The notes under the pieces are model-generated. The model made no database searches. It was not told the origin of the DNA and saw only the letters and a list, made by a program, of their open reading frames with translations. Shown here one piece after another: positions 42,999 to 52,431 of a stretch of DNA of 64,000 nt; positions within the stretch are counted from its first letter, which is position 1; each line of letters opens with the position of its first letter. The stretch is taken from positions 186,001 through 250,000 of the forward strand of contig JAOASM010000050.1 in the NCBI GenBank assembly GCA_030158665.1, read 5' to 3'. Made by a program: the position numbers and the translations under genes. This stretch comes from Sediminibacterium sp. Its GTDB lineage: Bacteria > Bacteroidota > Bacteroidia > Chitinophagales > Chitinophagaceae.

Positions 42999-44243
42999 AT
43001 GCGTTTACAAACTCTAATTACAGCAACCCTTTTTGTGGGCATTTTTGGTATGATAGGATGTGCAAAAAATGATGCTATTACTATCCTTCCTGCTGTTACA
43101 GCATCTACTACAACACAAACAACGACAACAACCGACCCTTATGCTGCAATCAAATTAGCATTTGGCACCGCAATTGATCCCAATAATTTAGAAAATTATG
43201 CCAATCAAGGCAAACCAGCCTATATCTTAAAAAATAATTTAGGCAACAATATCATCACTGATAAAACCGCCACATTAGGCAGGGTTTTATTTTATGATAA
43301 AAATTTAAGTATCAATAATACCATTTCCTGTGCTAGCTGTCATCAACAAAAATTTGCATTTAGTGATACAGCCATTGTGAGTGCGGGCGTGGAAGGAGGA
43401 TTAACCATTCGTCATTCAATGCGCTTAATCAATACAAGATTCGCGAATGAGGCGAAGTTTTTTTGGAATGAAAGAGCTGTGGACTTAACTACGCAAACAA
43501 CCATGCCCATAGTAGACCATCTTGAAATGGGCTTCAGTGGTATAAATGGAAGAGGTAATTTTGCGACACTTACTAGTAAGCTTAGCACTATCAACTATTA
43601 CAAGGAATTATTTAAATACACATTTGGAGATACCATTGTCACAGAAAATAGAATACAAACTTCACTAAGTGCATTCGTTAGTAGTATACAATCATTTGAC
43701 TCCAAATATGATATAGGCAGAGCACAAGTGAACAATGACAATCAGCCATTTCCCAATTTTACAGCAACTGAAAATCAAGGTAAAACGCTGTTCATTACAG
43801 CACCCGTGTTTAATGCTGCTGGAATTAGAACAACAGGGGGCCTAGGTTGTAATGCATGTCACAACGCACCTGAATTTGATATTGATCCAAATACTTTAAA
43901 CAATGGTATCATTGGTATTGCCAATAGCGCCAACGGAATTGATATCACCAATACAAGAGCTGGAAGTTTAAGAGATCTAACCAATGCAGCTGGGGCAGTC
44001 AATACACCAATGATGCATACTGGCGTATTAAGAAGTTTACGTGCTGTAATTAACCATTACAATACCATTAACTTGAATCCAAGAAATACCAACCTAGATC
44101 CAAGATTAAGACCTGGAGGAAATGGACAAAACTTAAATGTAACCGAAGCTGAAATTGCAGCAGTAGTTGCCTTCATGCAAACACTAGGAGGCACGAATGT
44201 ATATGTCAACAAAAAATGGAGTAATCCTTTTTTAAATAACTAA
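42999..44243 (+). CDS. Di-haem cytochrome c peroxidase (CcpA/MauG family), lipoprotein
   Basis: A lipobox (GMIGC, Cys21) marks a predicted envelope lipoprotein of 414 residues. Two haem c motifs are present, CASCH (111-115) and CNACH (284-288), in the order of bacterial di-haem peroxidases. The N-terminal domain holds the LGRVLFYDKNLSINNTISC signature; the C-terminal part has TPMMHTGVLRSL with a likely distal Met. It should reduce hydrogen peroxide using periplasmic electrons, or oxidise another substrate as MauG does. It follows the rhodanese/DUF6132 pair by 78 bp with its own inverted repeat. Confidence 0.92.
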   Translation: MRLQTLITATLFVGIFGMIGCAKNDAITILPAVTASTTTQTTTTTDPYAAIKLAFGTAIDPNNLENYANQGKPAYILKNNLGNNIITDKTATLGRVLFYDKNLSINNTISCASCHQQKFAFSDTAIVSAGVEGGLTIRHSMRLINTRFANEAKFFWNERAVDLTTQTTMPIVDHLEMGFSGINGRGNFATLTSKLSTINYYKELFKYTFGDTIVTENRIQTSLSAFVSSIQSFDSKYDIGRAQVNNDNQPFPNFTATENQGKTLFITAPVFNAAGIRTTGGLGCNACHNAPEFDIDPNTLNNGIIGIANSANGIDITNTRAGSLRDLTNAAGAVNTPMMHTGVLRSLRAVINHYNTINLNPRNTNLDPRLRPGGNGQNLNVTEAEIAAVVAFMQTLGGTNVYVNKKWSNPFLNN

Positions 44244-44264
44244 ATTAATATAAAAGATTAAAAT

Positions 44265-44678
44265 TTATATCTTTTTAAACGAGTGAACCATCTCGATTGC
44301 TGTTGTGGCGAATTCTTGACCTTTATTCATTTTATCCACTGCAGCTCTTTCGTAAGCCAAAGATTCATTTTGTGTGGTTAAGATACCAAAAATAACAGGT
44401 GTTAAACGTGTTGCAGCAATCGTAGCAAACCCATGAGTTACATACTGACAAACATATTCGTAATGATCCGTGTCACCTTTTATGATTGCACCAATCACAA
44501 TGACTGCATCATATTGGTTTGTTTCAATTACACGATTTGCGAATACAACTGTTTCAACTGCCCCTGCACATTCAAAAATGGCATATTTTTCCTGTCGAGC
44601 GTCTAACTCATCAACACAACCTGCTAAAAGTAAATCCGTGATAGTTGCATTGAAATTTGCTTTAATAATTGCGATCAT
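44265..44678 (-). CDS. ribH: 6,7-dimethyl-8-ribityllumazine synthase, short and divergent
   Basis: The true start is ATG 44678, one base after the ribBA stop; the longer track ORF overlaps ribBA. Motifs: ANFNATITDLLLAG at the start, AVIVIGAIIKGDTDHYEYV with the catalytic His, TPVIFGILTTQNESLAYERA, and NKGQEFATTAIEMV. Compared with typical RibH, the N-terminal arm of about 20 residues is missing and the usual PGAxEIP motif reads CAGAVETV. The enzyme condenses the RibBA product with the RibD product. Position in the riboflavin operon fixes its role despite the divergence. Confidence 0.85.
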   Translation of the reverse strand: MIAIIKANFNATITDLLLAGCVDELDARQEKYAIFECAGAVETVVFANRVIETNQYDAVIVIGAIIKGDTDHYEYVCQYVTHGFATIAATRLTPVIFGILTTQNESLAYERAAVDKMNKGQEFATTAIEMVHSFKKI

Positions 44679-44679
44679 G

Positions 44680-45912
44680 TTAAAATATAATTTTGTGATT
44701 GGCAATACTTGCCTTATCCTGTAAATATTTTTTATTTTGCTCAGTAACAAATGGGGGAACAATGATTTGCTCAAATTCAAACCCTGCTTGATTAACTGCT
44801 GCAATTTTATCTGGATTGTTTGTAATAAAATCAAAATAATTGATTTTCAAAAACTTGAGGATGGCAATTGCATCTTGATAATTTCTATCATCCTCTGGAA
44901 GTCCTAAACTTCGATTTGCATCGTAGGTATTTTCTCCCTTATCCTGTAATGCATAGGCTGCAATTTTTTGACCAATACCAATGCCTCTTCCCTCATGTCC
45001 TCTTAAATATACAAGGTAACCGTGTTTGTTTTTTGCAATTTGCTCTAATGCATTTTTCAACTGTGCTTTACAGTCGCATCTTACACTACCAAAAATATCA
45101 CCAGTCAAGCATTCACTATGAAAACGAACTATTGGCCTATTTGATATTTCACTATCCATAGACAAAACCACATGAGACTCTTTTGTGAATCTATTTTGGA
45201 AAACTGACGACTTAAAAAGACCAAATTCAGTTGGAAGTTGTGCTTGTGAAATTAGTTCAATAGTTTTTTCATCAATTTTTGATGTTAATGTCAAATCCAT
45301 TGCTAGGGATTTTCGAAAATCAATCAACTGCTCAATGCTTATCATTTTAAGTTGATGTTTTTTAGCAAAGTCCAACAACCCATTTCTTCTTAACATATCA
45401 CCGGCTGCATCCATGATTTCACAGATAATAGCAGCAGGTGCCAATTCAGTTAATAAACACAAGTCTACTGCTGCTTCGGTATGTCCTTTTCTAACCAACA
45501 ATCCGCCTTCCTTTGCAACTACAGGAAATAAATGACCTGGTTTGATAAAATCGGATGCTGCGGCATTGGGATTGACAACTTGACGAGCCGTAATAGCGCG
45601 TTCTTTGGCAGAAATACCTGTTGTTATACCTAGGGCAGGAATGGCGTCGATAGAATCGTAAAATGCGGTATGAAAAGGATCTGCATGATTGGTGCTCACT
45701 GGCAAAATACCTATTTGGTTTGCGATGGTTTGATGCATTGCAATACATACAAGCCCTCTCGCAAATGTTGCACAAAAATTAATTTTTTCTTGAGTTGCAA
45801 AAGCAGCAGGGAAAACAATATCCCCTTCATTTTCTCTATCTTCATCATCCACCAATATGATGGGTTGTCCATTTTTAAAAGCATCTAATGCCTCTTGCAC
45901 ATGATCAAACAT
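44680..45912 (-). CDS. ribBA: Bifunctional DHBP synthase / GTP cyclohydrolase II
   Basis: The 410-residue fusion has the N-terminal 3,4-dihydroxy-2-butanone 4-phosphate synthase domain (ILVDDEDRENEGDIVFPA) and the C-terminal GTP cyclohydrolase II domain (HSECLTGDIFGSVRCDCKAQL zinc site, then YLRGHEGRGIGIGQK). It supplies both branches of riboflavin synthesis. Its ATG overlaps the ribE stop in a TAATG junction, so the two are translationally coupled. Confidence 0.96.
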   Translation of the reverse strand: MFDHVQEALDAFKNGQPIILVDDEDRENEGDIVFPAAFATQEKINFCATFARGLVCIAMHQTIANQIGILPVSTNHADPFHTAFYDSIDAIPALGITTGISAKERAITARQVVNPNAAASDFIKPGHLFPVVAKEGGLLVRKGHTEAAVDLCLLTELAPAAIICEIMDAAGDMLRRNGLLDFAKKHQLKMISIEQLIDFRKSLAMDLTLTSKIDEKTIELISQAQLPTEFGLFKSSVFQNRFTKESHVVLSMDSEISNRPIVRFHSECLTGDIFGSVRCDCKAQLKNALEQIAKNKHGYLVYLRGHEGRGIGIGQKIAAYALQDKGENTYDANRSLGLPEDDRNYQDAIAILKFLKINYFDFITNNPDKIAAVNQAGFEFEQIIVPPFVTEQNKKYLQDKASIANHKIIF

Positions 45913-46505
45913 TACACATTTCTTTTTAGTAGTAACTGTTCCGTATATTTTGCTAAAATATCAAATTCAATATTCACACTATTTCCTACTGAAAGTTGAT
46001 TGATATTTGTTTTATCTAATGTAGTTGGAATAATACATAAGTTAATTTGGTTTTGGTTCACCTCATTAATGGTAAGACTTACTCCATTGATAGCTATAGA
46101 CCCTTTATAAACAATATATTTTACAAATTGTTCAGGCGCTTCTATGGTTAAAAACCATGCAGTAGGCGTGATTTTGATTTCGCTGACTTTAGCTGTAGCA
46201 TCTACATGTCCAAGTACATAATGTCCTCCTAAGTATCCATTGGGCTGCATGGGTAGTTCTGTATTGACAATATCCCCTATTTTATATTGATGGATGATTG
46301 TTTTTGCAATAGACTCTGTAGATACAAAAAAATACATTACTTCGTCTACCACTTTCGTTACAGTTAGACAAGCGCCGTCAATAGCTACACTATCTCCAAG
46401 TTGTACAATTGTAGCAAATACGGGCATTGAAATCGCTACTTCCCAACCATCTTCGGAAGGTTGAATATGGTGTATTGTTCCTTTCTGTACAATGCCAGTA
46501 AACAT
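45912..46505 (-). CDS. ribE: Riboflavin synthase alpha subunit
   Basis: I start at MFTGIVQKG (ATG 46505), the invariant N-terminus of riboflavin synthase. Two lumazine-binding repeats are visible, the second with GSIAINGVSLTINEV. At about 197 residues it is complete. It dismutates two lumazine molecules into riboflavin. It heads the ribE-ribBA-ribH operon. There is no FMN riboswitch: only 42 bp separate it from the divergent ribD start. Confidence 0.95.
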   Translation of the reverse strand: MFTGIVQKGTIHHIQPSEDGWEVAISMPVFATIVQLGDSVAIDGACLTVTKVVDEVMYFFVSTESIAKTIIHQYKIGDIVNTELPMQPNGYLGGHYVLGHVDATAKVSEIKITPTAWFLTIEAPEQFVKYIVYKGSIAINGVSLTINEVNQNQINLCIIPTTLDKTNINQLSVGNSVNIEFDILAKYTEQLLLKRNV

Positions 46506-46520
46506 ATGCAATAGTTTGAG

Positions 46521-46528
46521 TAATTTTG
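46521..46528 (+). promoter_or_regulatory. Putative ribD promoter element
   Basis: TAATTTTG fits TAnnTTTG and lies 19 bp before the ribD ATG. No -33 TTG at the usual distance. Confidence 0.4.
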
Positions 46529-46533
46529 AAATG

Positions 46534-46566
46534 CAAAGATATACCGAATGACTCAGAAGGAAGCAA
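46534..46566 (-). promoter_or_regulatory. Putative ribE-ribBA-ribH promoter
   Basis: Minus-strand TATCTTTG (46534-46541) with TTG (46564-46566) 22 bp upstream. The -33 part lies inside the ribD coding sequence and the two rib promoters overlap face to face. Confidence 0.5.
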
Positions 46567-47663
46567 TTGAATACACTATAAAATTGGCAAAAAAAGCCAC
46601 TGACAAAGAAATTCGCCCTAATCCATTTGTTGGTGCAGTTGTTTTAGATCAAGATGGCAAGCTATTGGGAGAAGGGTATCATCAAAAAATTGGGGGACCT
46701 CATGCAGAAGTAAATGCAATTGAAGACGCGTTAAAAAAAATTAAAGATTTGCGTGAGACTACACTATTTGTAAGTCTTGAGCCATGTTCTCATTTTGGCA
46801 AAACTCCACCTTGCTGTGATTTAATTATTCAACATGGCATAAAGAAAGTAGTTATTGCAAGCTTAGATCCTAATCCAAAAGTAAACAGTGTCGAAAAATT
46901 AAAGCAAAATGGAATTGAAGTTGAAGTAATGAATGATCCTGAAGCAATTTTATTAAACAGAAGATTTTTTACGCAACATCTTCAAAAAAGGCCTTATTTT
47001 ATTTTAAAAACAGCAAGCACAATTGACGGTAAAATTGCCGACAGAAGTAATGAAAGTAAATGGATCAGCAATGAAAAATCAAGGCGGTTTGTTCATGTTC
47101 AATTGCGTACAAATGCAGATGCAATTTTAACTAGTTATAAAACGATTATTCAAGATAAAGCAAGTCTGACAATTCGCATTGACAAGAATCCAATCATTGA
47201 AACCAATGTGATTATCATTGATAAAGAACTTAGTTTGTTAAAAGAGGAATATGCCTCTCTTCCAATTTTTTACAAAAGAACAAATACAAAAATTTATTTT
47301 ATTTCAAATAAAAATAGGACATCTAGTCAATCAAGTGGAATTGAATTTATAAAAGGGAGTTTTAATGAGGACGGATTAATATTTTCATCAATAGCTGCTA
47401 GTTTACTTGAGAAAGGGATTTTTTCAATTTTAACTGAGGGAGGAAACAAAATCAATACAAGCTTAATCGAGCAAAAATTTGCAGATGAATTATATTGGTT
47501 TATTGCACCAAAAATTTTGAATGATCAATTTGGAGTCTCGATGCTAGGCATAGACAAATCAAGAGATATTCAAGATACTTTTCATTTTGATTTAATCAAT
47601 GTGAATAAAATTGACGACGATGTACTGTTACATTATCATTTTAAAAGCAAGCATAGTCTATAA
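46548..47663 (+). CDS. ribD: Bifunctional deaminase/reductase RibD
   Basis: The N-terminal deaminase domain has the zinc motifs HAEVNAIEDA and LEPCSHFGKTPPCCDLII. The C-terminal reductase domain begins near YFILKTASTIDGKIADRSNESKWISN. The 371 residues are complete. It carries out the second and third steps of riboflavin synthesis. It is divergent from ribE, so all four rib activities needed are grouped here around one regulatory gap. Confidence 0.95.
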   Translation: MTQKEAIEYTIKLAKKATDKEIRPNPFVGAVVLDQDGKLLGEGYHQKIGGPHAEVNAIEDALKKIKDLRETTLFVSLEPCSHFGKTPPCCDLIIQHGIKKVVIASLDPNPKVNSVEKLKQNGIEVEVMNDPEAILLNRRFFTQHLQKRPYFILKTASTIDGKIADRSNESKWISNEKSRRFVHVQLRTNADAILTSYKTIIQDKASLTIRIDKNPIIETNVIIIDKELSLLKEEYASLPIFYKRTNTKIYFISNKNRTSSQSSGIEFIKGSFNEDGLIFSSIAASLLEKGIFSILTEGGNKINTSLIEQKFADELYWFIAPKILNDQFGVSMLGIDKSRDIQDTFHFDLINVNKIDDDVLLHYHFKSKHSL

Positions 47664-47669
47664 AATAGA

Positions 47670-48386
47670 TTACAAATTCATCGGAATTTCCATCAATAAA
47701 ATTTCCGCATCGGGTGTCAACGCTTTTAATTCAAACTGATCAAATTCTGTAATTCCCAATGCATCTCTTTTAGCTAGTGTTTGCCCCGCGATTTCAAAAG
47801 AACCATACAATACAAAAGCATATAACCCATTACCCGGCTTCTTTATGGTGTAGTTAGTTGTTACATCCTGATCAAATTTCCCTAAGTGAAACCATGCATC
47901 TTGATGTATCCACACACCTGCATCCTCTGGATTAGGGGACAACACTTGTTGCAATTGATTCAATCGATCTTTTGGATATAATGTTATTTGATCATAACGA
48001 GGCGTTACATTCTTTTTATTTGGGATGACCCAGATTTGTAAAAACTTAACTGGTCGATCTTTATTTTTATTGTATTCGCTATGCTTAATACCAGTGCCAG
48101 CACTCATCACTTGGATGTCTCCGTGTTTGATCACTGTATGATTTCCCATGCTATCTTGGTGCTCTAAATCACCCTCTAAAGGAATGGAAATGATTTCCAT
48201 ATTATCGTGTGGATGTAAACCAAATCCCATACCAGCTTCTACAAAATCATCATTCAACACACGCAATACCCCGAAATGTACTTTTTCAGGATTGTAGTAA
48301 TTGGCAAAACTAAAACTGTGTTTACTATGTAACCAACCATGGTTGGCATCGCCTCTTGAATCTGCTTTGTGTAATATAGTTTGCAT
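47670..48386 (-). CDS. Pirin family bicupin (YhhW-like)
   Basis: The 238-residue protein begins ILHKADSRGDANHGWLHSKHSFSFANYY and has metal-site motifs GFGLHPHDNMEIISIPLEG and HSEYNKNKDRPVKFLQIW. The short form with this opening matches E. coli YhhW, a quercetinase-like pirin. The true substrate is unknown. It lies 27 bp downstream of a second pirin gene on the same strand. Confidence 0.93.
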   Translation of the reverse strand: MQTILHKADSRGDANHGWLHSKHSFSFANYYNPEKVHFGVLRVLNDDFVEAGMGFGLHPHDNMEIISIPLEGDLEHQDSMGNHTVIKHGDIQVMSAGTGIKHSEYNKNKDRPVKFLQIWVIPNKKNVTPRYDQITLYPKDRLNQLQQVLSPNPEDAGVWIHQDAWFHLGKFDQDVTTNYTIKKPGNGLYAFVLYGSFEIAGQTLAKRDALGITEFDQFELKALTPDAEILLMEIPMNL

Positions 48387-48413
48387 AAAAATAGGTTTAA
48401 ATTAATTAAATTG

Positions 48414-49286
48414 TTAATCTTCTAGATGGCCGAATTTCCCGTCATTGAAATCATTAAATGCTTGCACTAATTCGTCTCTAGTATTCATCACAAAAGGACC
48501 ATGTGCCGCAATCGGCTCTCCAATTGGCGCTCCGCTCGCAACCAATACTTTTGCCTTTTCATTTGCTTCAATGGTGAAGGAAGTTCCTTTCTTATCCATT
48601 TCTACAAAATGATCCACAGGAATTGGATCACTTCCATTGACAATTATACTACCTTCAATCACAATTAAAAAAGTATTGTTTGTAGAAGGGAAATCAAATT
48701 CTACCTTTACGCCTTTTTCTAAAATTGCATTTTGTAAATGCACTTCTGTAAACGTATTTGCTGGACCTTGTTGGTTTTTATATTTTCCGGCAATCACTTC
48801 TACATAACTCTTGCCATCTTCTAATAGCACTTTGGCCATTTGCTGATTCGTTATGGCTTGGTATTTAGGTGCAGACATTTTATCCTTAGCAGGAAGGTTC
48901 ACCCAAAGTTGCACCATCTGAAACTCACCACCTGTTTTAGCAAATGATTCGGCATGGTATTCTTTATGTAATAATCCAGAAGCTGCGGTCATCCATTGCA
49001 CATCGCCTTCGTTGATGATCCCTGAATTACCAAAACTATCATGGTGCGCAACCTGTCCTTTATACGCAATGGTAACTGTTTCAAAACCTCTATGCGGATG
49101 TACACCAACTCCTTTAGGACTTGGAGCTGGAGGAAAAACAAATTTTGAACCATAATCTAACATGATAAAAGGATCCATCCTCTGCATAGACAATGCAGGA
49201 AAAGAAGGGATGAAATTGTGAACTCTAAATCCATCCCCCACCATATGAGGTGCAGGAGGTGCATATACTTTAGCTATATTTTTCAT
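48414..49286 (-). CDS. Pirin family protein
   Basis: The 290-residue protein belongs to the canonical pirin group, with PFIMLDYGSKFVFPPAPSPKGVGVHPHRGFETVTIAYKG (metal-binding His cluster) and LLHKEYHAESFAKTGGEFQMVQLWVNL. Pirins are Fe-binding cupins, variously reported as quercetinases or regulators. It is followed by another pirin and preceded by nhaD (23 bp), all on the minus strand. Confidence 0.94.
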   Translation of the reverse strand: MKNIAKVYAPPAPHMVGDGFRVHNFIPSFPALSMQRMDPFIMLDYGSKFVFPPAPSPKGVGVHPHRGFETVTIAYKGQVAHHDSFGNSGIINEGDVQWMTAASGLLHKEYHAESFAKTGGEFQMVQLWVNLPAKDKMSAPKYQAITNQQMAKVLLEDGKSYVEVIAGKYKNQQGPANTFTEVHLQNAILEKGVKVEFDFPSTNNTFLIVIEGSIIVNGSDPIPVDHFVEMDKKGTSFTIEANEKAKVLVASGAPIGEPIAAHGPFVMNTRDELVQAFNDFNDGKFGHLED

Positions 49287-49309
49287 AAATCAATGTTTAA
49301 ACATCAAAG

Positions 49310-50581
49310 TTAGGCATTTTCCAAGATAAAAACAAGTGCACCTACAATAAAACCAATTAGTGCAATCCAACTGATGTTTTTGAGATACCAGAAGAAATCT
49401 ATCTTCTCCAATCCCATCACTGCTACGCCTGCAGCAGAACCAATAATCAAAACTGAGCCTCCAGTTCCTGCTGTATAGGCCAGAAGTTCCCAAAAATAGT
49501 GGTCCGTAGGATAAACTTGGAGACTATACATGCTCTGAAGGGCTGCAACTAGGGGAACGTTATCTAAAACTGAGGATAATAAACCTATGATTACTGCAAT
49601 CAGCTTTATATCTCCGATAGTATGATCTAAATAATCTGCTGCTTCTTTTAGCAATCCTATTTGTTCTAATGCAGCAATGCTCATTAAAATGCCGAAAAAG
49701 AAAAGAATACTTGGGGTATCTATTTTTCTGAGTGCATGGTTTACTGATAAAATTCCCTTTTCGTCAACATCTTTTTTATGATGTAATAATTCAGTTAATA
49801 CCCACATGATGCCCAAACTAAAAAGCATCCCCATGTATGGGGGTAAATGGGTTATAGTTTTAAAGATGGGTACAAACAAAAGACACGCTATGCCAATAAA
49901 AAATACCAAGTTTCGATCTCTTGCGTTTGAGAGTGCATTTTGATTGATAAGGGTTGTTTCATGCAAATCAATTGAACCTTTAATTCTATAACTAATGATT
50001 AAAGTTGGCACAATCATACAAGTGAGACTTGCTAAAAATGTTTCTTTTATAATATTCAAAGGTGTGACTTGATGGCCAATCCATAGCATAGTCGTAGTTA
50101 CATCTCCTATTGGACTCCAAGCCCCGCCTGCATTTGAGGAAATGATCACCAATCCCAATAATTGCCATTTAACCATTTTTTCTTTTACTAATTTATTAAT
50201 GATAGAAATCATTACAATTGTACTAGTTAAATTATCTAAAATTGCAGAAAGAAAAAATGTAACAATTGAAATAGTCCATATTAGTTTGTTCTTATTGGTT
50301 GTTTTAATCTTTTCAGTGATATTTTGAAATCCATCATGTGCATCTATTAATTCAACAATCGTCATTGCTCCTAGTAGGAAAAAAACAATTTCAGCAATGC
50401 TTGATAAATGATGCCCTAAAGCGCTTAAGGCTTCCTCTTTAATAGAAGGGCTAAGGACTAAAATTGTCCAACAAATTACAGCTGTAATGAGAGCTGTAGC
50501 AGCTTTATTGATATGTATTGAATGCTCCAAAGTGATGAGCAAGTATCCAGAAATAAAAACAAAAATCAAAAAAGGAATCAT
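49310..50581 (-). CDS. nhaD: NhaD-type sodium/proton antiporter
   Basis: The track starts at a TTG; ATG 50581 (MIPFLIFVFISGYLLITLEHSI) is the better start. The protein has about twelve membrane helices of the ion-transporter superfamily, with SAILDNLTSTIVMISI, SNAGGAWSPIGDVTTTMLWIG and LSSVLDNVPLVAAL, the signatures of NhaD. It exports sodium or lithium in exchange for protons. It probably begins a transcript through the two pirins. Confidence 0.93.
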   Translation of the reverse strand: MIPFLIFVFISGYLLITLEHSIHINKAATALITAVICWTILVLSPSIKEEALSALGHHLSSIAEIVFFLLGAMTIVELIDAHDGFQNITEKIKTTNKNKLIWTISIVTFFLSAILDNLTSTIVMISIINKLVKEKMVKWQLLGLVIISSNAGGAWSPIGDVTTTMLWIGHQVTPLNIIKETFLASLTCMIVPTLIISYRIKGSIDLHETTLINQNALSNARDRNLVFFIGIACLLFVPIFKTITHLPPYMGMLFSLGIMWVLTELLHHKKDVDEKGILSVNHALRKIDTPSILFFFGILMSIAALEQIGLLKEAADYLDHTIGDIKLIAVIIGLLSSVLDNVPLVAALQSMYSLQVYPTDHYFWELLAYTAGTGGSVLIIGSAAGVAVMGLEKIDFFWYLKNISWIALIGFIVGALVFILENA

Positions 50582-50735
50582 GGCATTTGAATTAAGCAAA
50601 AAATAGGTCTAAAATACGTCGAAAAGGGAGAAAAATACACAATCAAGCGTAAATTGAAGATTTATAGCAGGATTTACTTTAATCGTAAACAAAGTTGCAA
50701 AAAATGACCTTGATTTGAGGGTTTAATCGACGCAA

Positions 50736-52424
50736 ATGGAAAAAATAAATATATCAAAATCGCTGCTTAAGTTATTTGGCTTAATCAGACTCGAAAAGAA
50801 AGAAATAACCGCCCTCTATTTGCTTTCTATTCTTTCAGGTTTAATTCAACTATCGTTACCATTAGGAATACAAGCAATCATCAACTTTGCAATTGTTGCT
50901 TCCGGCAAAACTAAGCTCCCTGCTTCCATGTGGGTATTGATTTTCCTTGTTGTTGCAGGCGTATTATTTACAGGTATGCTCAAGATTAGTCAAATGAAAA
51001 TAGTTGAGAAAATTCAACAAAAACTTTTTACAAGATACGCTTTTGAATTTTCACATAGAATTCCCAAATTAAACATTAAAAAAATTGATACATACCACTT
51101 ACCAGAATTAGTCAATCGTTTTTTTGATATCCCAACTTTACAAAAAAGTATTGCAAAACTATTGTTAGATATTCCAACTGCAGTCATACAATTGTTTTTT
51201 GGACTCATTCTTTTATCTTTCTATAATTCAGTCTTCATTGTTTTTGGATTACTTCTACTTGTGATTCTTTATTTAATTCTTTATATCTCATCTCCAAAAG
51301 GATTTGAAGCCTCTTTGGAAGAAAGTAATTACAAGTATGATATTGCAGGATGGATTCAAGAGATCGCAAGAGGTATTAAGACATTTAAGTTTTCAAATAA
51401 ATACAATTTACACCTAGATAAAACAAACGAATTATTAAAAGGATACCTAACTTACAGAACCAAGCATTTTGAAATTTTAAAAATTCAATATTGGTCATTA
51501 ATTGTTTTTAAGATTTTGATCACAGCCTCTATGTTGATTGTTGGAGGCGTTTTATTAATTCAACAACAAATTAATATAGGTCAATTCATTGCTGCAGAAA
51601 TTATTATTTTAACTGTTTTAAATGCAGTTGAAAAATTGATTGTCAGTCTAGAGACTGTATATGATGTCTTAACAAGTGTTGAAAAAATTAATAAAATAAC
51701 AGAGAAGCCAATTGAAACAGAAGGTAGTTATGAGTTTGTAGCAAAAAAGGGGATTTCAATTGAAGCCAAATCTTTGTGTTTTGGATTTGATGATATTAAA
51801 GTGCTACATGATCTTAACTTTTCAATTCTATCGGGACAAAGAGTAGCCATTATGGGTGATGGGGATTCTGGAAAGACTGTCTTATTAAGAATTCTAACAG
51901 GGGCATTTCAGGATTTCGATGGTAGTTTGACATTCAATCAAGTGCCAATCAATAACTACAAACTCGATAGCTTAAGAAGTCACATTGGAATCTATCTCCA
52001 AAAACAAGATATTTTTTCAGCGACACTTTGGGAGAATCTTACACTGGGGAACCCTGATATTAAAGAACATGAGGTCTTGAATATATTTAAAATCGTAGGG
52101 TTACAAGACTTCTTTGGTGCTCTGAAATATGGTTTCGATACAGAAATGGAGCCAACTGGAAAAAAATTAAGCTCTTCGGTTGTCCAAAAAATACTCATTA
52201 CTAGAGCTCTGTTAAACAATCCTGAGATGTTACTATTAGATGAGCCTTTAAAATTAATAGCAGAAGATCATAAGCAAACATTACAAAATTACCTATTTGG
52301 ATTAAAGGACGTAACGATTGTTATTACAACCAAAGATCATGAGATTGCAAGTAAATGTGATCTTGTGATCCATTTGGAAAAAGGCGGAATTAAGGTAATT
52401 GAAAAGCCAAGTCAATCAAAATAG
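50736..52424 (+). CDS. Type I secretion-like ABC transporter with degenerate ATPase motifs
   Basis: The 562-residue protein has a six-helix export domain (about residues 20-310) and a C-terminal nucleotide-binding domain, without a C39 peptidase domain. Walker A is intact (GDGDSGKT, 374-381), as are the Q-loop (YLQKQDIF) and Walker B with its Glu (LLLDEP, 499-504). The signature LSGGQ is replaced by LSSSV (478-482), the D-loop SALD by KLIA, and the H-loop His by Thr in VITTKDHE, with a His two residues later. An HlyD-type adaptor and a TolC-type protein follow in an operon, so this is an envelope-spanning exporter. Its cargo is unknown and no leader peptide gene is adjacent. Confidence 0.9.
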   Translation: MEKINISKSLLKLFGLIRLEKKEITALYLLSILSGLIQLSLPLGIQAIINFAIVASGKTKLPASMWVLIFLVVAGVLFTGMLKISQMKIVEKIQQKLFTRYAFEFSHRIPKLNIKKIDTYHLPELVNRFFDIPTLQKSIAKLLLDIPTAVIQLFFGLILLSFYNSVFIVFGLLLLVILYLILYISSPKGFEASLEESNYKYDIAGWIQEIARGIKTFKFSNKYNLHLDKTNELLKGYLTYRTKHFEILKIQYWSLIVFKILITASMLIVGGVLLIQQQINIGQFIAAEIIILTVLNAVEKLIVSLETVYDVLTSVEKINKITEKPIETEGSYEFVAKKGISIEAKSLCFGFDDIKVLHDLNFSILSGQRVAIMGDGDSGKTVLLRILTGAFQDFDGSLTFNQVPINNYKLDSLRSHIGIYLQKQDIFSATLWENLTLGNPDIKEHEVLNIFKIVGLQDFFGALKYGFDTEMEPTGKKLSSSVVQKILITRALLNNPEMLLLDEPLKLIAEDHKQTLQNYLFGLKDVTIVITTKDHEIASKCDLVIHLEKGGIKVIEKPSQSK

Positions 52425-52431
52425 AAACTAC

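Noticed and set aside
44679-44834. N-terminal extension of ribH in the track
   Set aside because: It would overlap ribBA by about 155 bp; the ATG one base after the ribBA stop starts at the conserved fold.
46506-46547. FMN riboswitch in the rib region
   Set aside because: The intergenic gap is only 42 bp, far too short, and no RFN element sequence is present before ribE, ribD or ribBA.
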